Source: Phyto melanocephala (Eukaryota > Arthropoda > Insecta > Diptera > Rhinophoridae). From it: a stretch of 64,000 bases of DNA. Position numbers and translations under genes: made by a program. Position 1 is the first letter of the stretch. Every line of letters starts with the position of its first letter. The notes beneath the pieces were generated by a model. That model was not told where the DNA came from, made no database searches, and was given only the letters and a program-made list of their open reading frames with translations. The stretch covers positions 93,717,015 to 93,781,014 of the forward strand of contig OW799237.1 of NCBI GenBank assembly GCA_941918925.1, in the 5' to 3' direction. This document shows, piece after piece, positions 22,356-34,451 of this stretch.

Positions 22356-23187
22356 AATAAGTAAGAGTACCATATTCGGCTGTACCGAATTTTATATATC
22401 CTTCACAACGCATAGTCATGCAATAACAATTGTTCACCATTCATCTCAATAATATGAAATACGTACATACATACACGCATACATATGTATATGTTTCATT
22501 ATCTTTATAATGACTTTATCTGCTTAATAACATCGTATTGTAAAATTATAAATTGAGTTTATGTATGTACATAAAGTTTTTGCCTAAACTTGCATTAGAA
22601 CCTTCGTTCATACAGTTTGTATTGGTGTGGAAAGACGAGGTGGTCTACGTTTTTTCATCTTATCTATTTTGTTTTCTGATTTCCAATACCAATCTGCTCC
22701 CAAATATTTTCGATAATTTGGTACCTTACATAGGTCTTGGAAATGTCTGGGGACTTCAAAAAGTTGATTTCAGCATATACTGAGACAGACGGACAGACGT
22801 ACAGATTGACAGACGGACAATGCTTAAATGACTCTTCTATTTATAAGCCTCTAGAAAATATATACTTTATGGCGACCGAAATAAAAATTTAAGAAAATTC
22901 ACACGGAACAACAAACCTATATATCTGTGGCTTGTAGCTAAAAGGGCCAATGTCACTTTTTTGCTCTTTAGATTTGTTTTCTTGCTCTTTTTCATTATGG
23001 TAAAACAGCTAAAGTCATACTTAACCCAGAACAGCTTCATAAATAAAATGCTGGCCAATGTCACTATGAAAGCATCTATAAAAGTTAAAGTTCAATTCCA
23101 ATTTTCTCAAAAGTAAATATTTTGACATTGGCCCTTTTAGCTCCAAGCCACAGATATACCCTTATACACACTGTGAAGAGTATATAA
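22356..23187 (-). mobile_element. INE-1/DINE-like Helentron with nested MITE
   Basis: On the plus strand it starts aataagtaagagtaccat, attcggctgtaccgaat (the 3' hairpin, inverted) and ttatatatccttcacaacgc. It shows the inverted core gacagacggacagacgta and ends at tatacaca-ctgtgaagagtatata, the 5' end of the Helentron. The right-hand part is interrupted at 22924-23154 by a TIR element. Removing that insert restores an uninterrupted 'caaacctatatatacccttt'-like junction as in the 48 kb copy. ORFs inside are not credible. Confidence 0.75.
22924..23154. mobile_element. 231-bp MITE with 31-32-bp TIRs, nested in a Helentron
   Basis: Left end tctgtggcttgtagctaaaa then gggccaatgtca; the inverted right end reads tctgtggcttggagctaaaa then gggccaatgtca. 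That is one mismatch in about 31 bases. Flanks are TATA on both sides, but since the site is alternating TA the duplication length (TA or TATA) cannot be fixed. The interior has no convincing transposase. High TIR identity and insertion inside another repeat show it is younger than the host Helentron. Confidence 0.85.
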
Positions 23188-23766
23188 AGTGGCTCGAGCC
23201 TTTTATAATAAGTTTATTCCTTATTTTGTTAGACAGGCATAGTTGTTGTTATAATTGATATTTGCAAAAAATCAAGAAATTTTTAAATATTCCAATAAAT
23301 ATTTTTTATCTTTGATAAAAAATACTTTAAACTATTTTAGTGTTAAAATATTTAATATTAATTAAGTTCTCTTCTATTTAATTTTGCTTTTTTTTCTATA
23401 CAAAAAGCAAATATATCTCAAATTTAATATTTATTTCTTTTTAATTGAAAAATAATCCAGATTTAAATATCACAATAATTAGGTTTTTATTTGATTTAAA
23501 ATAAATAAATAAATTCACATCTTACCTTAATTAAGATAATTTAACAATTACTCATTTTGTCTTGATTTTTGTTTTTCAATTTGTTTAATAACAGAACGAT
23601 ATTATTAGTTTTTGAAAAATCTTTACTGACATGTGGTGGCACTGCAAGAAGAAGAAAATAAAAGAAATTTTTTATTAAGAAAAACTTGCAAATCAATGAC
23701 TAAAACTATGTCATAGATATAGTAGTTTTGTAGCTATTGCTCCAACCACAATTATTCTCAATCATA
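23188..23766. other. AT-rich interval, nothing recognised
   Basis: Long A/T homopolymeric stretches and no ORF above background. No repeat shared with other parts of the window was noticed. Confidence 0.55.
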
Positions 23767-24196
23767 CACGCAAAGAAAAAATATGTTTGTGGTAATCATG
23801 ATCTAAGAGCAACATATTACAATTGAATTGTATGATTATCGTTTAAACATATAGTGGCTGCCAATTATCATTATCATGTTTAATTAAAGTATCATGCAGT
23901 AACCATATATATGACTATAGTTGAAACAGACAATGCCATAATTTGTCGTATAAAAAAGGCAAATTGTAGCAATTTGCTTTAAGTTAGATAAACTAATTCT
24001 TAAACGGCAATCATATCGAAATTTATAGGAAAACACTAAATGAAAAAAACTCTAATAAACACTTGATTATCGTGACAAAACTTATGATTAAATAAAATAA
24101 ATTAAACTATTACTTGTTTAAGGCAACCAAATACTGGTATAGAGAATATAATATGACCATCGTGATCATGTCGTAACCATGGCTTTTCTCTGCGTG
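23767..24196. mobile_element. MITE, ~430 bp, CACGCARAGAAAA ends
   Basis: The left end reads cacgcaaagaaaaaatatg. The inverted right end reads cacgcagagaaaagccatgg. Both continue into a 'ggtaatcatgatc / ggttacgacatgatc' block. The termini are flanked by TA (23765-23766 and 24197-24198), compatible with a TA target. The interior is AT-rich, with further weak inverted repeats (catgatctaagag near the left, gaccatcgtgatcatg near the right). No ORF is present. Confidence 0.65.
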
Positions 24197-24894
24197 TACG
24201 GATAGTAGTGACAGCAATATTTTATGGTTGAAGCTGCAGGACTTTATTTAGGATTTTGAATGCATAATTTGTGTTGCGATACGACGTTAAGTGTTGGATT
24301 TCGCCAACGATGTTGCGATCTACAAAATTTGTTTCAATGCAAGTCTATTGCGCATACAATCGGCCAACAAATAAGTATGCAGCATATTATTCTGATATTC
24401 AAATCATCTGACCAATAATTAATTACATCAGATGTACCTATAACGGCTTACCTTTCTCTAGAAATATGTCACATAAAAATCGAGTAAAACAGAAAAGGTT
24501 TGGCATTTGGTAGCCAACATTTCTGTGGCACTAAGGCAAAACTGCCTGTTGTTTTAAACTTTTGAGTAGATTTTTAATAATCGATTTCACTTTTATAAAT
24601 TCTGTGCTTTAGAAATTAAATAGCATATTAGTTTTCGTAATCTATCTAAATTATAAGTTAACTCTTTCAGCCACGGTTTAACATATATGACTTAAAAAAT
24701 AAAGAAGTTGTACTGTTAGTTTAATTAAGACTTATTTATTATAAGAAACAAGAAGAAATAGAATTAGGTCTTCAGTAATTTGCGTAATAGGGTGGTTAGT
24801 TAAGTAACCACCGTGGCAGTTGGCATAAAAAAAATAGAAAAAGTTTAGTATTTTTACTCAAATCGTATAAAAAGATTAGTTTTTGTCAAAATCT
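24197..24894. other. Unassigned interval
   Basis: Slightly higher GC than surroundings at 24230-24560 but no reading frame or motif I can name. A tttggcatttggtagccaac...ggcactaaggcaaaactgcc block at 24500-24550 is the least AT-rich piece. Confidence 0.4.
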
Positions 24895-25020
24895 GGGGCC
24901 AAATTACGGCATTCTATCACGATCGAAATTGTACTCGAAAGATGAGTTCGCTGTACTTTAGGTATAGAGATTCTAATAGGAATTTTCAAATTTCGATCAC
25001 GTTCGAATACTGTAATTTGC
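24895..25020. mobile_element. GGGGCC-ended MITE, copy 1 (right end decayed)
   Basis: Starts ggggccaaattacggcattc, followed by tatcacgatcgaaatt. The inverted right arm has aattttcaaatttcgatcac followed by gttcgaatactgtaatt, but the terminal ggcccc is lost. Internally it shares tttaggtatagagattctaa with the copies at 43.2 and 44.3 kb (inverted orientation). The element is essentially one long imperfect hairpin. Confidence 0.65.
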
Positions 25021-25059
25021 GTATGAGAAACAGGTTTCATTTTTGCGAATGCAAAAAAG

Positions 25060-25400
25060 AAAGTTTACATGTTCTGCATTGATATATAGTACGCGCTAGA
25101 TTTTTTTAGTGCTGCATGTTGCACATCTTCGTGAAGTGGATCGCTCTGGCTGAAGAATGCTGCTTTCCAGACGTAATTCTATTGGTACTTATGGTTTGTG
25201 CCTCTTGGTTGGTATAGGTAATGGAGAAAATCGTACAGAGAGGGATCTTTTAAAGCTGTTTAACCTGTGATGGTGCTAAGATTCCATGTTAAAAATCTCT
25301 TCGAAACTCAGTTGTGCTTAGCTGATCCAGTTCGGGATAGTAGCTTTTTTTGAGCTCTCTATATAAAATAAAGGGGTTATGATAGTACAGTCTAAAAGTG
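25060..25400 (-). pseudogene. piggyBac-like transposase C-terminal relic
   Basis: Minus-strand frames read FILYRELKKSYYPELDQLST then TEFRRDF. After a frameshift they continue IELRLESSILQPERSTSRRC and ATCS. This order (a conserved 'N.(F/W).LY' helix, an 'L.EFR..L' motif, then a basic linker into a Cys-rich C-terminal finger) is the C-terminal region of piggyBac-family transposases. The catalytic D-D-D core and the remaining cysteines are missing. No TTAA-flanked ends were identified. Confidence 0.45.
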
Positions 25401-28017
25401 CTGCTTATAATTGCGTTTATTGTCAGAATCAAGATTGCAGATACTTTCCCCATTAGAGGATATATCTTTAAACAAAATATTTTCTATATCACAATACACA
25501 ATAAGAAATAATATAAAATAAGACTATGTAGAAAACACATTATATAAAACCTAATATAGTCACAGTGGTTAGTATTCCAAACCACTTTTCCAATAGATAG
25601 CGCCAAAACATGTTTTAAAATGTTAAGAATAAGTGGCTAGAAAACTGACCACCAAACCTGAAAGAGTTAAAATAAGTCATCGTTCTAAACGATATCATTC
25701 GTCAAAAAAATATAGACAATAAGTTTTTTAGCTACAACTTCCTGTAAAATTGTTGAAAATAGCTGAAAGTTTTCCTGAGGGTAGTTCAATTGCAATGCTG
25801 CGATTATCTTAATTTTAGCTAAAGTTGACATAAGTAGTTTTACCCTTTTGCCGCTAAATTCTTTTCGAAATAAAGCGGTGTTAGCAAAAAAGGTGTATGA
25901 TAATTGATCTTATAGATTAAAACGCGGTACGAAATGAAATGAAATAATTTATTCCAACAATTATTTTTTAAAAGAAAACCAATTTCGTGGATTAATGAAA
26001 ATAGTTTACTGCATCTTGTTTTAGTTTGAAGTTTTCCTCCTTCTCAAAATTTTCGAAATTATTTAAAGATAATGATAAACATATTTTACAAGTTATTCAA
26101 AAAGACTCAAGCATCTCTGGCAAGCAATAGAGCCTTTTATGCTAAAGCTGCGAAACAAATTAATGAACTTTATGAGAATATTTTAAATTAAGAAAATATT
26201 TTAATTAAAACCGTCACCAAGATATTTAGACGTTAGACAGACAATTTCACTCAACCAAATATAGTTGTCTTAGGCTGTGAAACACTACAACAACCAACAA
26301 CTCCTAATACTCTCCAACACAATAGCATTGTAATCTCTTCAATTATCTGGCATTAGGAATATGCATGAAGCGCAAAATCAAACATAAAACAATAAAATTG
26401 ATTAATTATTCCATTTTCAATGGAAATCGTACAAGTGTGCTGTACACTCGACGCAAATGAATGCTGTGAATTTAAAGTGGTTTTTCTTGGGTTATAAATA
26501 TTTATTAAATTTCGAATGAAAACTTGTTAATTATTTTAATTTCCTCTATTGTCGTTTATTGTTTGTGAGTCTCTTTAATGAATATTTAAATATTTATTTA
26601 AATTTGAAATAAATGTAAGTCGTTTATTCTTTCGATGAAGTAGTTGGAGACGGCAAATAATGAATGAATATAAGTTAGTCAATCAATCAATTAGTTGATC
26701 AAATAATGAGAAAATATAAATAACAATATGGTTATGAGGAAGTCTAAAAAACACTCACACCTACATTTGTATACATGTCTATTGAAAAACAACAAATTGT
26801 TCATCCCTTAAGAGCTTAAAAGCTACTTTGTCTTAAATGACTCTATTTGTTATTTATTTTTGTCGAATTATTAGATGGGGAAGCATGAAAGTAATATTGC
26901 CACGAATTTATTAACAAATGAGTTATTTAAAGCAATTTAGTTGGATATTGTGAAATAAAATGTTTGTGGCGAATTTGTTAATTACATATGGATCGAATTC
27001 TTATATTCGAATGTGGTTGAGATCAAAAAATTCTTATTAGAAATTATAGAGAAAATTAACAGAGAACTAGCATGTTCTATTTGGTGTTGCAATTTTTTTT
27101 ATTATTTTTAAATTACTACAAGGCAAACCAGAAGATCTTCACTATGCGAACGACACCTGCCTTTGTTTCCACACCTTTTACCGATATGCAAACAAAACTG
27201 AGCTTATCATTCTCTAAAGGTCAGAAAATAGACATAAACAGGATGAAAACTTTGAGCCTAAAAACAGTATGATTTTCGAAATGATAGACGAGGTGGGCAC
27301 GTTTTGGTACTATCCTATTTATCTCCAATACAAAATTTTTCTTACCATTTATATAGATGCGAATAGTGAAATGCTGCATTAATAGATATTTCGAATAGTA
27401 TTAATAAACAAATGCTTTTACAACGAGCAAAAACTCTCATTACAATATCAAGTGAAAGGTACTAAAAAAACAGTTCTTCACTACCTGCTTTTTGGCAACT
27501 AAACCTATTATGTATTTTAACACGGCGACGTAACTTGAGGCAATTGCTTACAATTAGCGTTAGCGTTAGGGCCACTGAAATAGCATTGCTATGTGATTAT
27601 GAATAGGTAAAGATCGATTTTATAAACCTTTTAAATTTATAAAAAAAAACGTACACAACAACCAAGTATCATTAAACCATGTAGCTGGTGAGAAAAGCAC
27701 AGCAGAATCTGAAGAAGGTATTACTTCTTTATCAGACAATGAGTTTTTGAGGAGAAAACTAAATTTAAAAAAATGGAGCTAAGGAAATATTGCAAAGACT
27801 GTGAAATTAAATACAAATTGTTGAAATTGATGAGAAAACAAAACGAACAAATTTTGTACTTGTAAGCAGCTCTTAATAAAACAGAAAGCACATAGAGATC
27901 ATCACGCCAACACCAAATAGCATTTAGAAAATTTCATCCAAAACGCATATGACAAAATTGTATTTTTTCAATTATAAACTCGTTCCAACTAACGATATTT
28001 TAGAATATACATAAACA
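25401..28017. other. AT-rich interval with short coding-like fragments
   Basis: Two places read like protein without a recognisable family. About 26067-26190 (plus) gives KKTQASLASNRAFYAKAAKQ then a stop, with NFTQPNIVVLGCETLQQP about 70 bases later. About 27655-27870 (plus) gives AGEKSTAESEEGITSLSDNE, then after one frameshift MELRKYCKDCEIKYKLLKL, a charged helix-like segment. They could be exon or pseudogene debris. The 66-codon ORF at 27072-27272 has no motif. Everything else is AT-rich DNA without visible structure. Confidence 0.35.
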
Positions 28018-28169
28018 TATGTGTATATTAGGGTGCCCCAGTGGACTAGTTAGTAGTGTGCTGGTCTGCTAGTTTGAGGGTTGCGGGTTCGATTCCCGCT
28101 AGAAATCTGGACTTGTCTGCTTCTCTTCTCTCTTTTCTATTCTTACTTACCTAACCTATGTGTATATTA
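28018..28169. repeat. 13-bp target-site duplication flanking SINE
   Basis: tatgtgtatatta occurs at 28018-28030 and again, without mismatch, at 28157-28169, immediately bounding the SINE. A perfect 13-bp duplication indicates LINE-driven target-primed insertion and a recent event. Confidence 0.9.
28031..28156 (+). mobile_element. tRNA-derived SINE, copy 2 (126 bp, complete)
   Basis: RNA polymerase III internal promoter elements are visible: A-box tggactagttag at 28042-28053 and B-box ggttcgattcc at 28086-28096, inside a tRNA-like head (gggtgccccagtggactagt...gggttcgattcccgc). A short pyrimidine-rich body follows (cttctcttctctcttttcta) and then a 3' tail ttacttacctaacc. The tail is a CCTAA-type repeat rather than poly(A), suggesting that the partner LINE recognises such an end. 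It is bounded by a perfect 13-bp duplication. The head resembles a tRNA, but the acceptor stem is not closed, so it is not a tRNA gene. Confidence 0.85.
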
Positions 28170-29640
28170 AAAATATAATATGCGAAATTTTGTGTTTGTT
28201 TTGTTCCTATTGTTAAATATAGTTTTTTGTTATGTTGATGATTTTCAAAGAAGCGCCCTTTTTTAAAAAAATCGACTTTTCGTTGTAACTTTTTTTTTGT
28301 TGAAAAAATCCCCTTTTTTGATGCTTTTTGGAAATATCCAATAGAAACTCTGCTTACAACGCTTGCTTACAAATAGGGACTCAAAAGAGTGCTTATTACG
28401 CTTAGTTTTTAATATTTAGGTTAATGGGGTACTTGCTTTTATAGCAACAAATAAGTAGTTGATTCAAATAACCCATTAATATTATGAACTAACAGAAGTC
28501 GTTTTTTTCTTTTGTAGGCGACAATTAGGTTTGATTATTCTGCGATGCGTTAATTTGAAATTTAAAAATCAGTGAAAATCTACAAGTCATCACTTTGTTA
28601 ATGAAATGCACTTTTTCCCAAAAAGTATCGCTAAAATAACTAGAAAAATAGCTAAAAATTAAAAATTATCAAAATTTTAGCGAAAGATCGCTATTTACTT
28701 ATTTTTTTTTTTTATCTTTGATTTTTATTATTGCGCAGAAAATCTAGCTTTTTATTGCTAAGTTCTTTTAAATAATGACAGAAAGAAAAAAAAAAAAAAA
28801 AGCACAAGCATTTATTAATTACATTTTAAAACATAATTCACATATATATGAGGGTAAATGAAAAAAATTCAAGAAATATACATACACATATGTAAGTTAT
28901 ATATAAATTCAAAAAAATAACGTTTATAAAGTATTACTAATTACGTTATATTTATAATATGCATACTAAACTCCTATTTAAAAACAGTTTGGGATTTATT
29001 CACCAAAAATTCTAAAGCCAATACTCTAGATTCTCGCTTTCATATGTAAAATTGTAATCTTTTCTCTTAAATGCTGATTTAAATGTATCGTAATTGAAGC
29101 TGTCGCATCGGCCACTTCAGCCAAGCTTAGAAATGTTAACACAATTTGTTGTTTTTCGGTACTGAAAATAATAATATCTAAAACCTCATACATCGTTTCT
29201 AAGTTCCATTGAGAGATGGGTCACTAAAAAATTTTTATTTGTCGCTAAGCATTTGGTTCTATAAATTCGGTTTTCATTCGTTGCATTGAATTTTTTTTTT
29301 TTTTTTAATAAATCACTAAGATAACCAATTGAATTGATTGACGTATGTTGAGATATAAATGAAGCCTCCTTTTAATATAAATTTTCTCCAATATAACCCT
29401 CTCACCGATGCAGACAGGGAGCACCTGCATCAATATCCTTTTGCGTTGTCTTTTTAATCTTGCATTACCCAGGACTTAAACTTTTAATGGCTTAAAACAT
29501 GCCCAAAATTTTTTATTATAATTATTCGTATTTTTTGCAATATTTCGATATTCTTGCAAGAAATTTTTAAATAGTTTTTTTTGTATAAATCACAAACTCA
29601 TCTAAAGAAAGAAAGCAACGTTTATTTAACATCTACTTTT
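28170..29640. other. AT-rich interval, nothing recognised
   Basis: Long A and T runs (28699-28709, 28789-28802, 29289-29305). 'atcgctaaaataactagaaa ... ttttagcgaaagatcgct' at 28628-28694 forms loose inverted repeats. No gene. Confidence 0.5.
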
Positions 29641-29699
29641 TACAATAAAATTATTCGAGCTATAAACTTTGCAAGACAAAATTGATTTTTGAATTTTAA

Positions 29700-30877
29700 T
29701 GTATGTGCTTTTTGGCTTTCAGACTATCGAAACTTGTTGCTTTTGGTGTCGGTGATAAATTTTCTCGATTTATATCGAATTTTCTCAGTGATCGCTCTAT
29801 ACGAGTTGTTATAGATGGTATCACATCCAACGAGTTCCAAATAAATTCAGGGGTACCGCAAGGCTCCGTTTTATCTCCGACTCTATTTCTTATATTTCTC
29901 AATGACCTTCTACGTCAAACTTCGAACCCTAAATATTCTTTTGCAGATGACAGCAACTTGTGCCATTCGTATTCATTCAGCCATAGACCGAGCCTTTCTG
30001 AGATCGTTGCTATGAGGCGGAACATGAATAGGACGCTGAAACAGGATCTGATGAACATTTACGAATGGGGTCGTGCGAATAGAGTGGATTTTAATCCTCG
30101 GAAAACTCTGTGTTGTCTACTGACACATAAACGCACGCCGGATATTGTTGCCTCATCTGTTCTATTAGATGGTATAAGTATCAAGGGATCGGAAGCTCTT
30201 GATGTTCTGGGCATGAAAATTCAGTGCGACGTCCGCTGGACTGAACATATTTTTCTCGTGTCTATGGAAGCATTCAAGTGTCTCGGTTTTTTAAGACGGT
30301 GTAGAAAATACTTCACTTCATCCAATCTTCTAGTTATATATACCACCTACAGCCGACCGAAAATGGAATACAACTCTCACGTATGGGCCGGTGCTTCAAA
30401 GTCTATTTTGGAGTTACTCGACCGCGTACAGCAGAGGGAGAAGGTGCTTATTAACGACAGTAGGGTAACCAACTCTATTGACTCTCTCGAACACCGTCAC
30501 AATGTGGGTTGTGTTTCACTGTTCTATCGATATTACAATGGAATATGCTTCGATGAGATAAGGAAACTTGTTCCTGAGAACCGCAATTTTGCACGTAATA
30601 CTCGTTTTTCCAGAAGAGCACACCCATATATGGTCGATTGGCCAGTGGATCGAACTGCACACTACAGGTAAAATTCGTTCTTTAGTCGTACTGTTCGTAT
30701 GTGGAACAGACTCCCTGCTGAAGTTTTTCCAGCCACTTACAATTTGGAAAAGTTAAAATCAAATGTCCACAAACATTACTCCTTTTCTCCTCCTACCCAT
30801 AACCTATTTTCCTGATACCAACACAATGCATGCATGAATAGGGGACATCCCCTGAGTGTTGTATATTAAAAAAAAAA
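29700..30877 (+). pseudogene. CR1/L2-type LINE reverse transcriptase, 5'-truncated, one stop
   Basis: A 322-codon frame (29703-30671) holds RT motifs in order: SGVPQGSVLSPTLFLIFLND (residues 49-68), the active site FADD (residues 80-83; F replaces the usual Y), and the thumb motif ALDVLGMKIQCDVRW. These are followed by EYNSHVWAGA, DRVQQRE and SLFYRYYNG. A single TAA (30669-30671) interrupts it. The same frame continues NSFFSRTVRMWNRLPAEVFP and a short tail to 30813, which is the family's usual C-terminus. An A run at 30868-30877 ends the element. Domains upstream of the RT palm are missing. The retained FADD and a single stop make this one of the least decayed LINE copies here. Its product would be the RT of a self-copying retrotransposon. 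Confidence 0.8.
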
Positions 30878-33694
30878 TCTGTATAAAAAGCTTTCGCTTT
30901 ACATTGTACAAATGAATTGGTAGCTACTCTTTAAGAATGTTAACAACACGTTAAAAGCCAACATCACAAAAATCGCTAGATTTGACCAGAAAAAAGCTAA
31001 AATGGCAACAGTGATGAAATACTTTGCCGCTATTGTCAAAAGTATTATTACTTATACCTTAAGTGTATTAAACTAAATGAGAATTATGAAAAGTTATGTA
31101 TTTGAGTGGCTTCTAGCAAACTTTGCAACAAGAAATTGTATTGTGTGTGTATGTAAGCAAATGTCTGAACAATAAGTGATTTTATATCGTATTATAAACC
31201 AAGTCATTACTAAAACACTGTTTAGACTATTTAGACGACTATTTTAAAAAGTGTAACTAAAGTGCTGAACATTTTAGTGACGTTAGACCCATATGTTCAT
31301 GTGGCTTTTTACATTTCGTGTTCTATAGGCTTAAGAGCAAGTCATTACCGAGTTTTTGCTGGATGATTATTTTAAGGCTTTGGGCCACCATTGAACTTTT
31401 CTGATAGTTCAATTAAGGGATTAGTAAAGTGTGAAGTGAAAGAGAAAAATTAAAATTTTGAATTTTAAAAAACTAAACGATACTCCAAAACATGCAAAGA
31501 GAAAGAGAGTAATACGTGTCTTAATGTAAAAAGTACTTTCATTTAAATATTCCTTAGAGAAAGCGTAATGCGACTTTGTATATTTTTTAACAATGCACAT
31601 TCGACCTAATGGTTCAAAGAAACGATGGAAGGAAGTGAGAGGAAGTTTTGGCATTTATTTTACTTCAATATAGCTTTTTACTCTTAAAGTTTTTCAATGA
31701 AACGGCATAAATTTACTGGCATTTGAATTTATTTGAATTTTCAATTCCAATCGGTTTTCAACCAAAATGAGTGTGCAAATGTTAAGTACTGTTTCTTAAA
31801 AAAAACTCTGCAAACGAAGCTCAGACTATAAGTTTGACTTTCCTCTTGGAAAATTCCCTTTGAGTTACAAATTATTTGCCTGAAATGTTACAAAATTTAA
31901 AAGAACTTTTCAAATCCTAAAGTTTAATTTAAAGCAGAAATGGTAAATATCATAATTGTGTCTCTTGGTTTAAGAATTAATTGTACAATTTGTTATAGAA
32001 AATCGCCTTTGGGCAAATGTTCCATCATCTGGGGAGCGGTAATAATGTTTTGTTTTTTTTTAATAAAAAGAAAAGCTGCATTTAAAATTTATTTAAAATT
32101 TAAATTAAACAGCTTCTTTGTACCTCAGGCTAGTAATTTCCATAAACAAGTTCTCTATGCAAAATATAATAAAAATATAATAAATTTATACACTTTAAAA
32201 AAGAAATTAAAATGTTTAAATTAAAAAGACTAAAACGAATATTTTAAGGACATGCTTTAATACAAAAAAAAAAAAAAATTGTAAGAAAATAAAAATTAAA
32301 AGAAGAAGTGTTAACGAAGCGCTGGGGATAAAAAAACATGAAAAGACAAAGTCAGCAGCAAGTTTTCAGCTTTAATGAACACAGGCTGGAGGGGAACGGT
32401 TCAAACAAAGAAGGAGTGATTTAAGGCGAGAATTCAAAACAGTGAAATATGACCGTTACTAGTTCTATTTCTATAAATGACAAGTTGCTGCTGTTTATTT
32501 TTGGCAGCAATAAAAAATTGAAAATGTTTTCTTTTTTTTTTTTTTTGTTTATGTGTCCGGATTATGTAAATTGAGTTTGTCTCAAAACAAGCGTAAATAA
32601 TATAGAAAACGTGTTGAGCACAAATGGCTTCAGCACTCCAGTTTCCATTTCGTTTTCTTTTAATGTCTTTTAAACTAAAGTAATTGCAACAAATTTGGGG
32701 ATTTGAAGTTTTTATTTATTTTATTTTTTTTTTTTTTGTTTGTTCAAGTCAAAGCAACAAGAATAACGTCTAAGAAAATGTTAATTTTTTTCATAAAATG
32801 CTACCAATGTTCAAACAATTTAAATTCTTGAAATTTTTAATTTTTTACTATTGAAGAATTTTTTATTTCACCCAGCAGTCCACAAAATGTCGCAGTTGCT
32901 ACAGTTCTATATTAAAAGTTTTTTCCTTTTACATACTTGAACTAAATTATAGAAAAAATGGTTTTTAATCTTTGAAAAAAAACTGCAGAGGCACATTTGA
33001 TTTCATTCGCTCATTCATTTTATTTCTTCATTATTTTTATTTTTCTATCCTTAGGACCGTTGGCAAAAGCAATAAGACAATATTGACTTAAAATTGTGCT
33101 TTTGAATTTGTGTTGGTATTTGCTGAATGCCAAAATGTAGCAGAAGGAGAGTGACAGTGAAAGTGGGAATGCATGTAGGAAATATTGAATAGTGGCCTGA
33201 TGGATGCTACAAATATTTAATTGAGTTTTTATTGACACTATAAAGAAGGCAGAAATATTTAGTGTTTATTAGAGCATAAGAATATTTTTCTTTTTTATTT
33301 GCATAAATTTACATTTTAAGAATAATTTTTCAAAGAATTTTTGTTTGATTCGTAAAAAATATTTTTAATACATTTGATATTTGTAGAGAAATTCCTGCAG
33401 TTAAACAATTCGCGAAGTTCAATTAAAAGCTACTATTTGTGTTTTATATTAAAAAAAATAATTTTTTTTAATTTTAATTATTGAAATCTTTTTATAAAAC
33501 TATTATTAAAAAATAAAAATAATTTTGGCTGGGGCCAACTGCAATTTTAGTCCTCAAAAAAAGAAAACGCTACAGGTGCGATTTGTGAGGTACCAGCCAA
33601 AGTGCAGAACAAAGTATGCCAATATTGAAGCTCCTGTTTGGACCACCTACGAGCCCATTATTTACATAAACTAATCATTTTCTTTAAATTGTTT
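30878..33694. other. AT-rich interval, no recognised gene
   Basis: No motif-bearing frame was found. 31940-32224 is an open plus-strand frame of 94 codons (starts MVNIIIVSLGLRINCTICYR), low complexity and Lys/Asn-rich at the end, without recognisable homology. Long poly(T)/(A) stretches occur at 32530-32547 and 32724-32737. 33525-33660 is somewhat GC-richer (tggctggggccaactgcaat) without assignable content. Confidence 0.45.
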
Positions 33695-34208
33695 GTTTTT
33701 ATACCCTTCACACAGTGAAAAAGGGTATATATAGGTTTGTCATTCCGTGTGAAATTTCTACAATTTTCATTTCCGACCCCATAAAGTATATATTTTCTGA
33801 AAGCTTATGAATAGAGGAGTCGATTAAGCCCTGACCGTCTGTCCGTCTGACCGTCTGTCCGTGTGTATGTTGAAATCAACTTTTTGAAGCCCCCCGACAT
33901 AGGTTGGACCCGGGTAAGGTATTAAAATATCAGAATATTCGGGAGTAGATCGGTATTGAAAATCAGAAACATCGGTACATAAACAACTGAGATATGAGCA
34001 AAAACCCACGACCACCTCGATTTTCTTTTCATAAAAACAACATTACAACAACAACATACATACATACAAACGTGTATACTGGTTAGAGAAAACGTGGCAT
34101 CGAATCCCAGCTGAGGCAAAAAAATTTTTTTTTTAATTTTTTTAAAATTTTTTTTTTTAGTTTTTTTTTATTTTTTTTTTATTTTTTATTTAATATATTA
34201 TATATATT

Positions 34209-34240
<32 letters not shown>

Positions 34241-34451
34241 ATTTTTTTTTTGTTTTATATATATTATATATGTATATAATAATTTTTTTTTTTTTAATTT
34301 TTTTTTTTAATTTTTTTTTTTTTAATTTTTTTTTTTTATTTTTTTTTTTTTTTTTTTAACATACATACGTAAATTTACTGTTATTGCATGACTACACGTT
34401 GTGAAGGGTATATAAGATTCGGCACGGCCGAATATAGCGCTTTTACTTGTT
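33695..34451 (+). mobile_element. INE-1/DINE-like Helentron, copy C
   Basis: It is nearly identical to the copy at 1831-2566: the same atacccttcacacagtgaaa start, ttccgaccccataaagtata, ccgtctgtccgtgtgtatgt and cgacataggttggacccggg, a T-rich tract, and the end hairpin attcggc-acg-gccgaat followed by gcgcttttacttgtta. The close match across about 32 kb points to a recently active source rather than old paralogy. Non-coding. Confidence 0.85.

Noticed and set aside
28031..28105. tRNA gene.
   Set aside because: A and B boxes are present, but the acceptor stem does not close, the body continues into a SINE tail and a 13-bp duplication bounds the whole unit.
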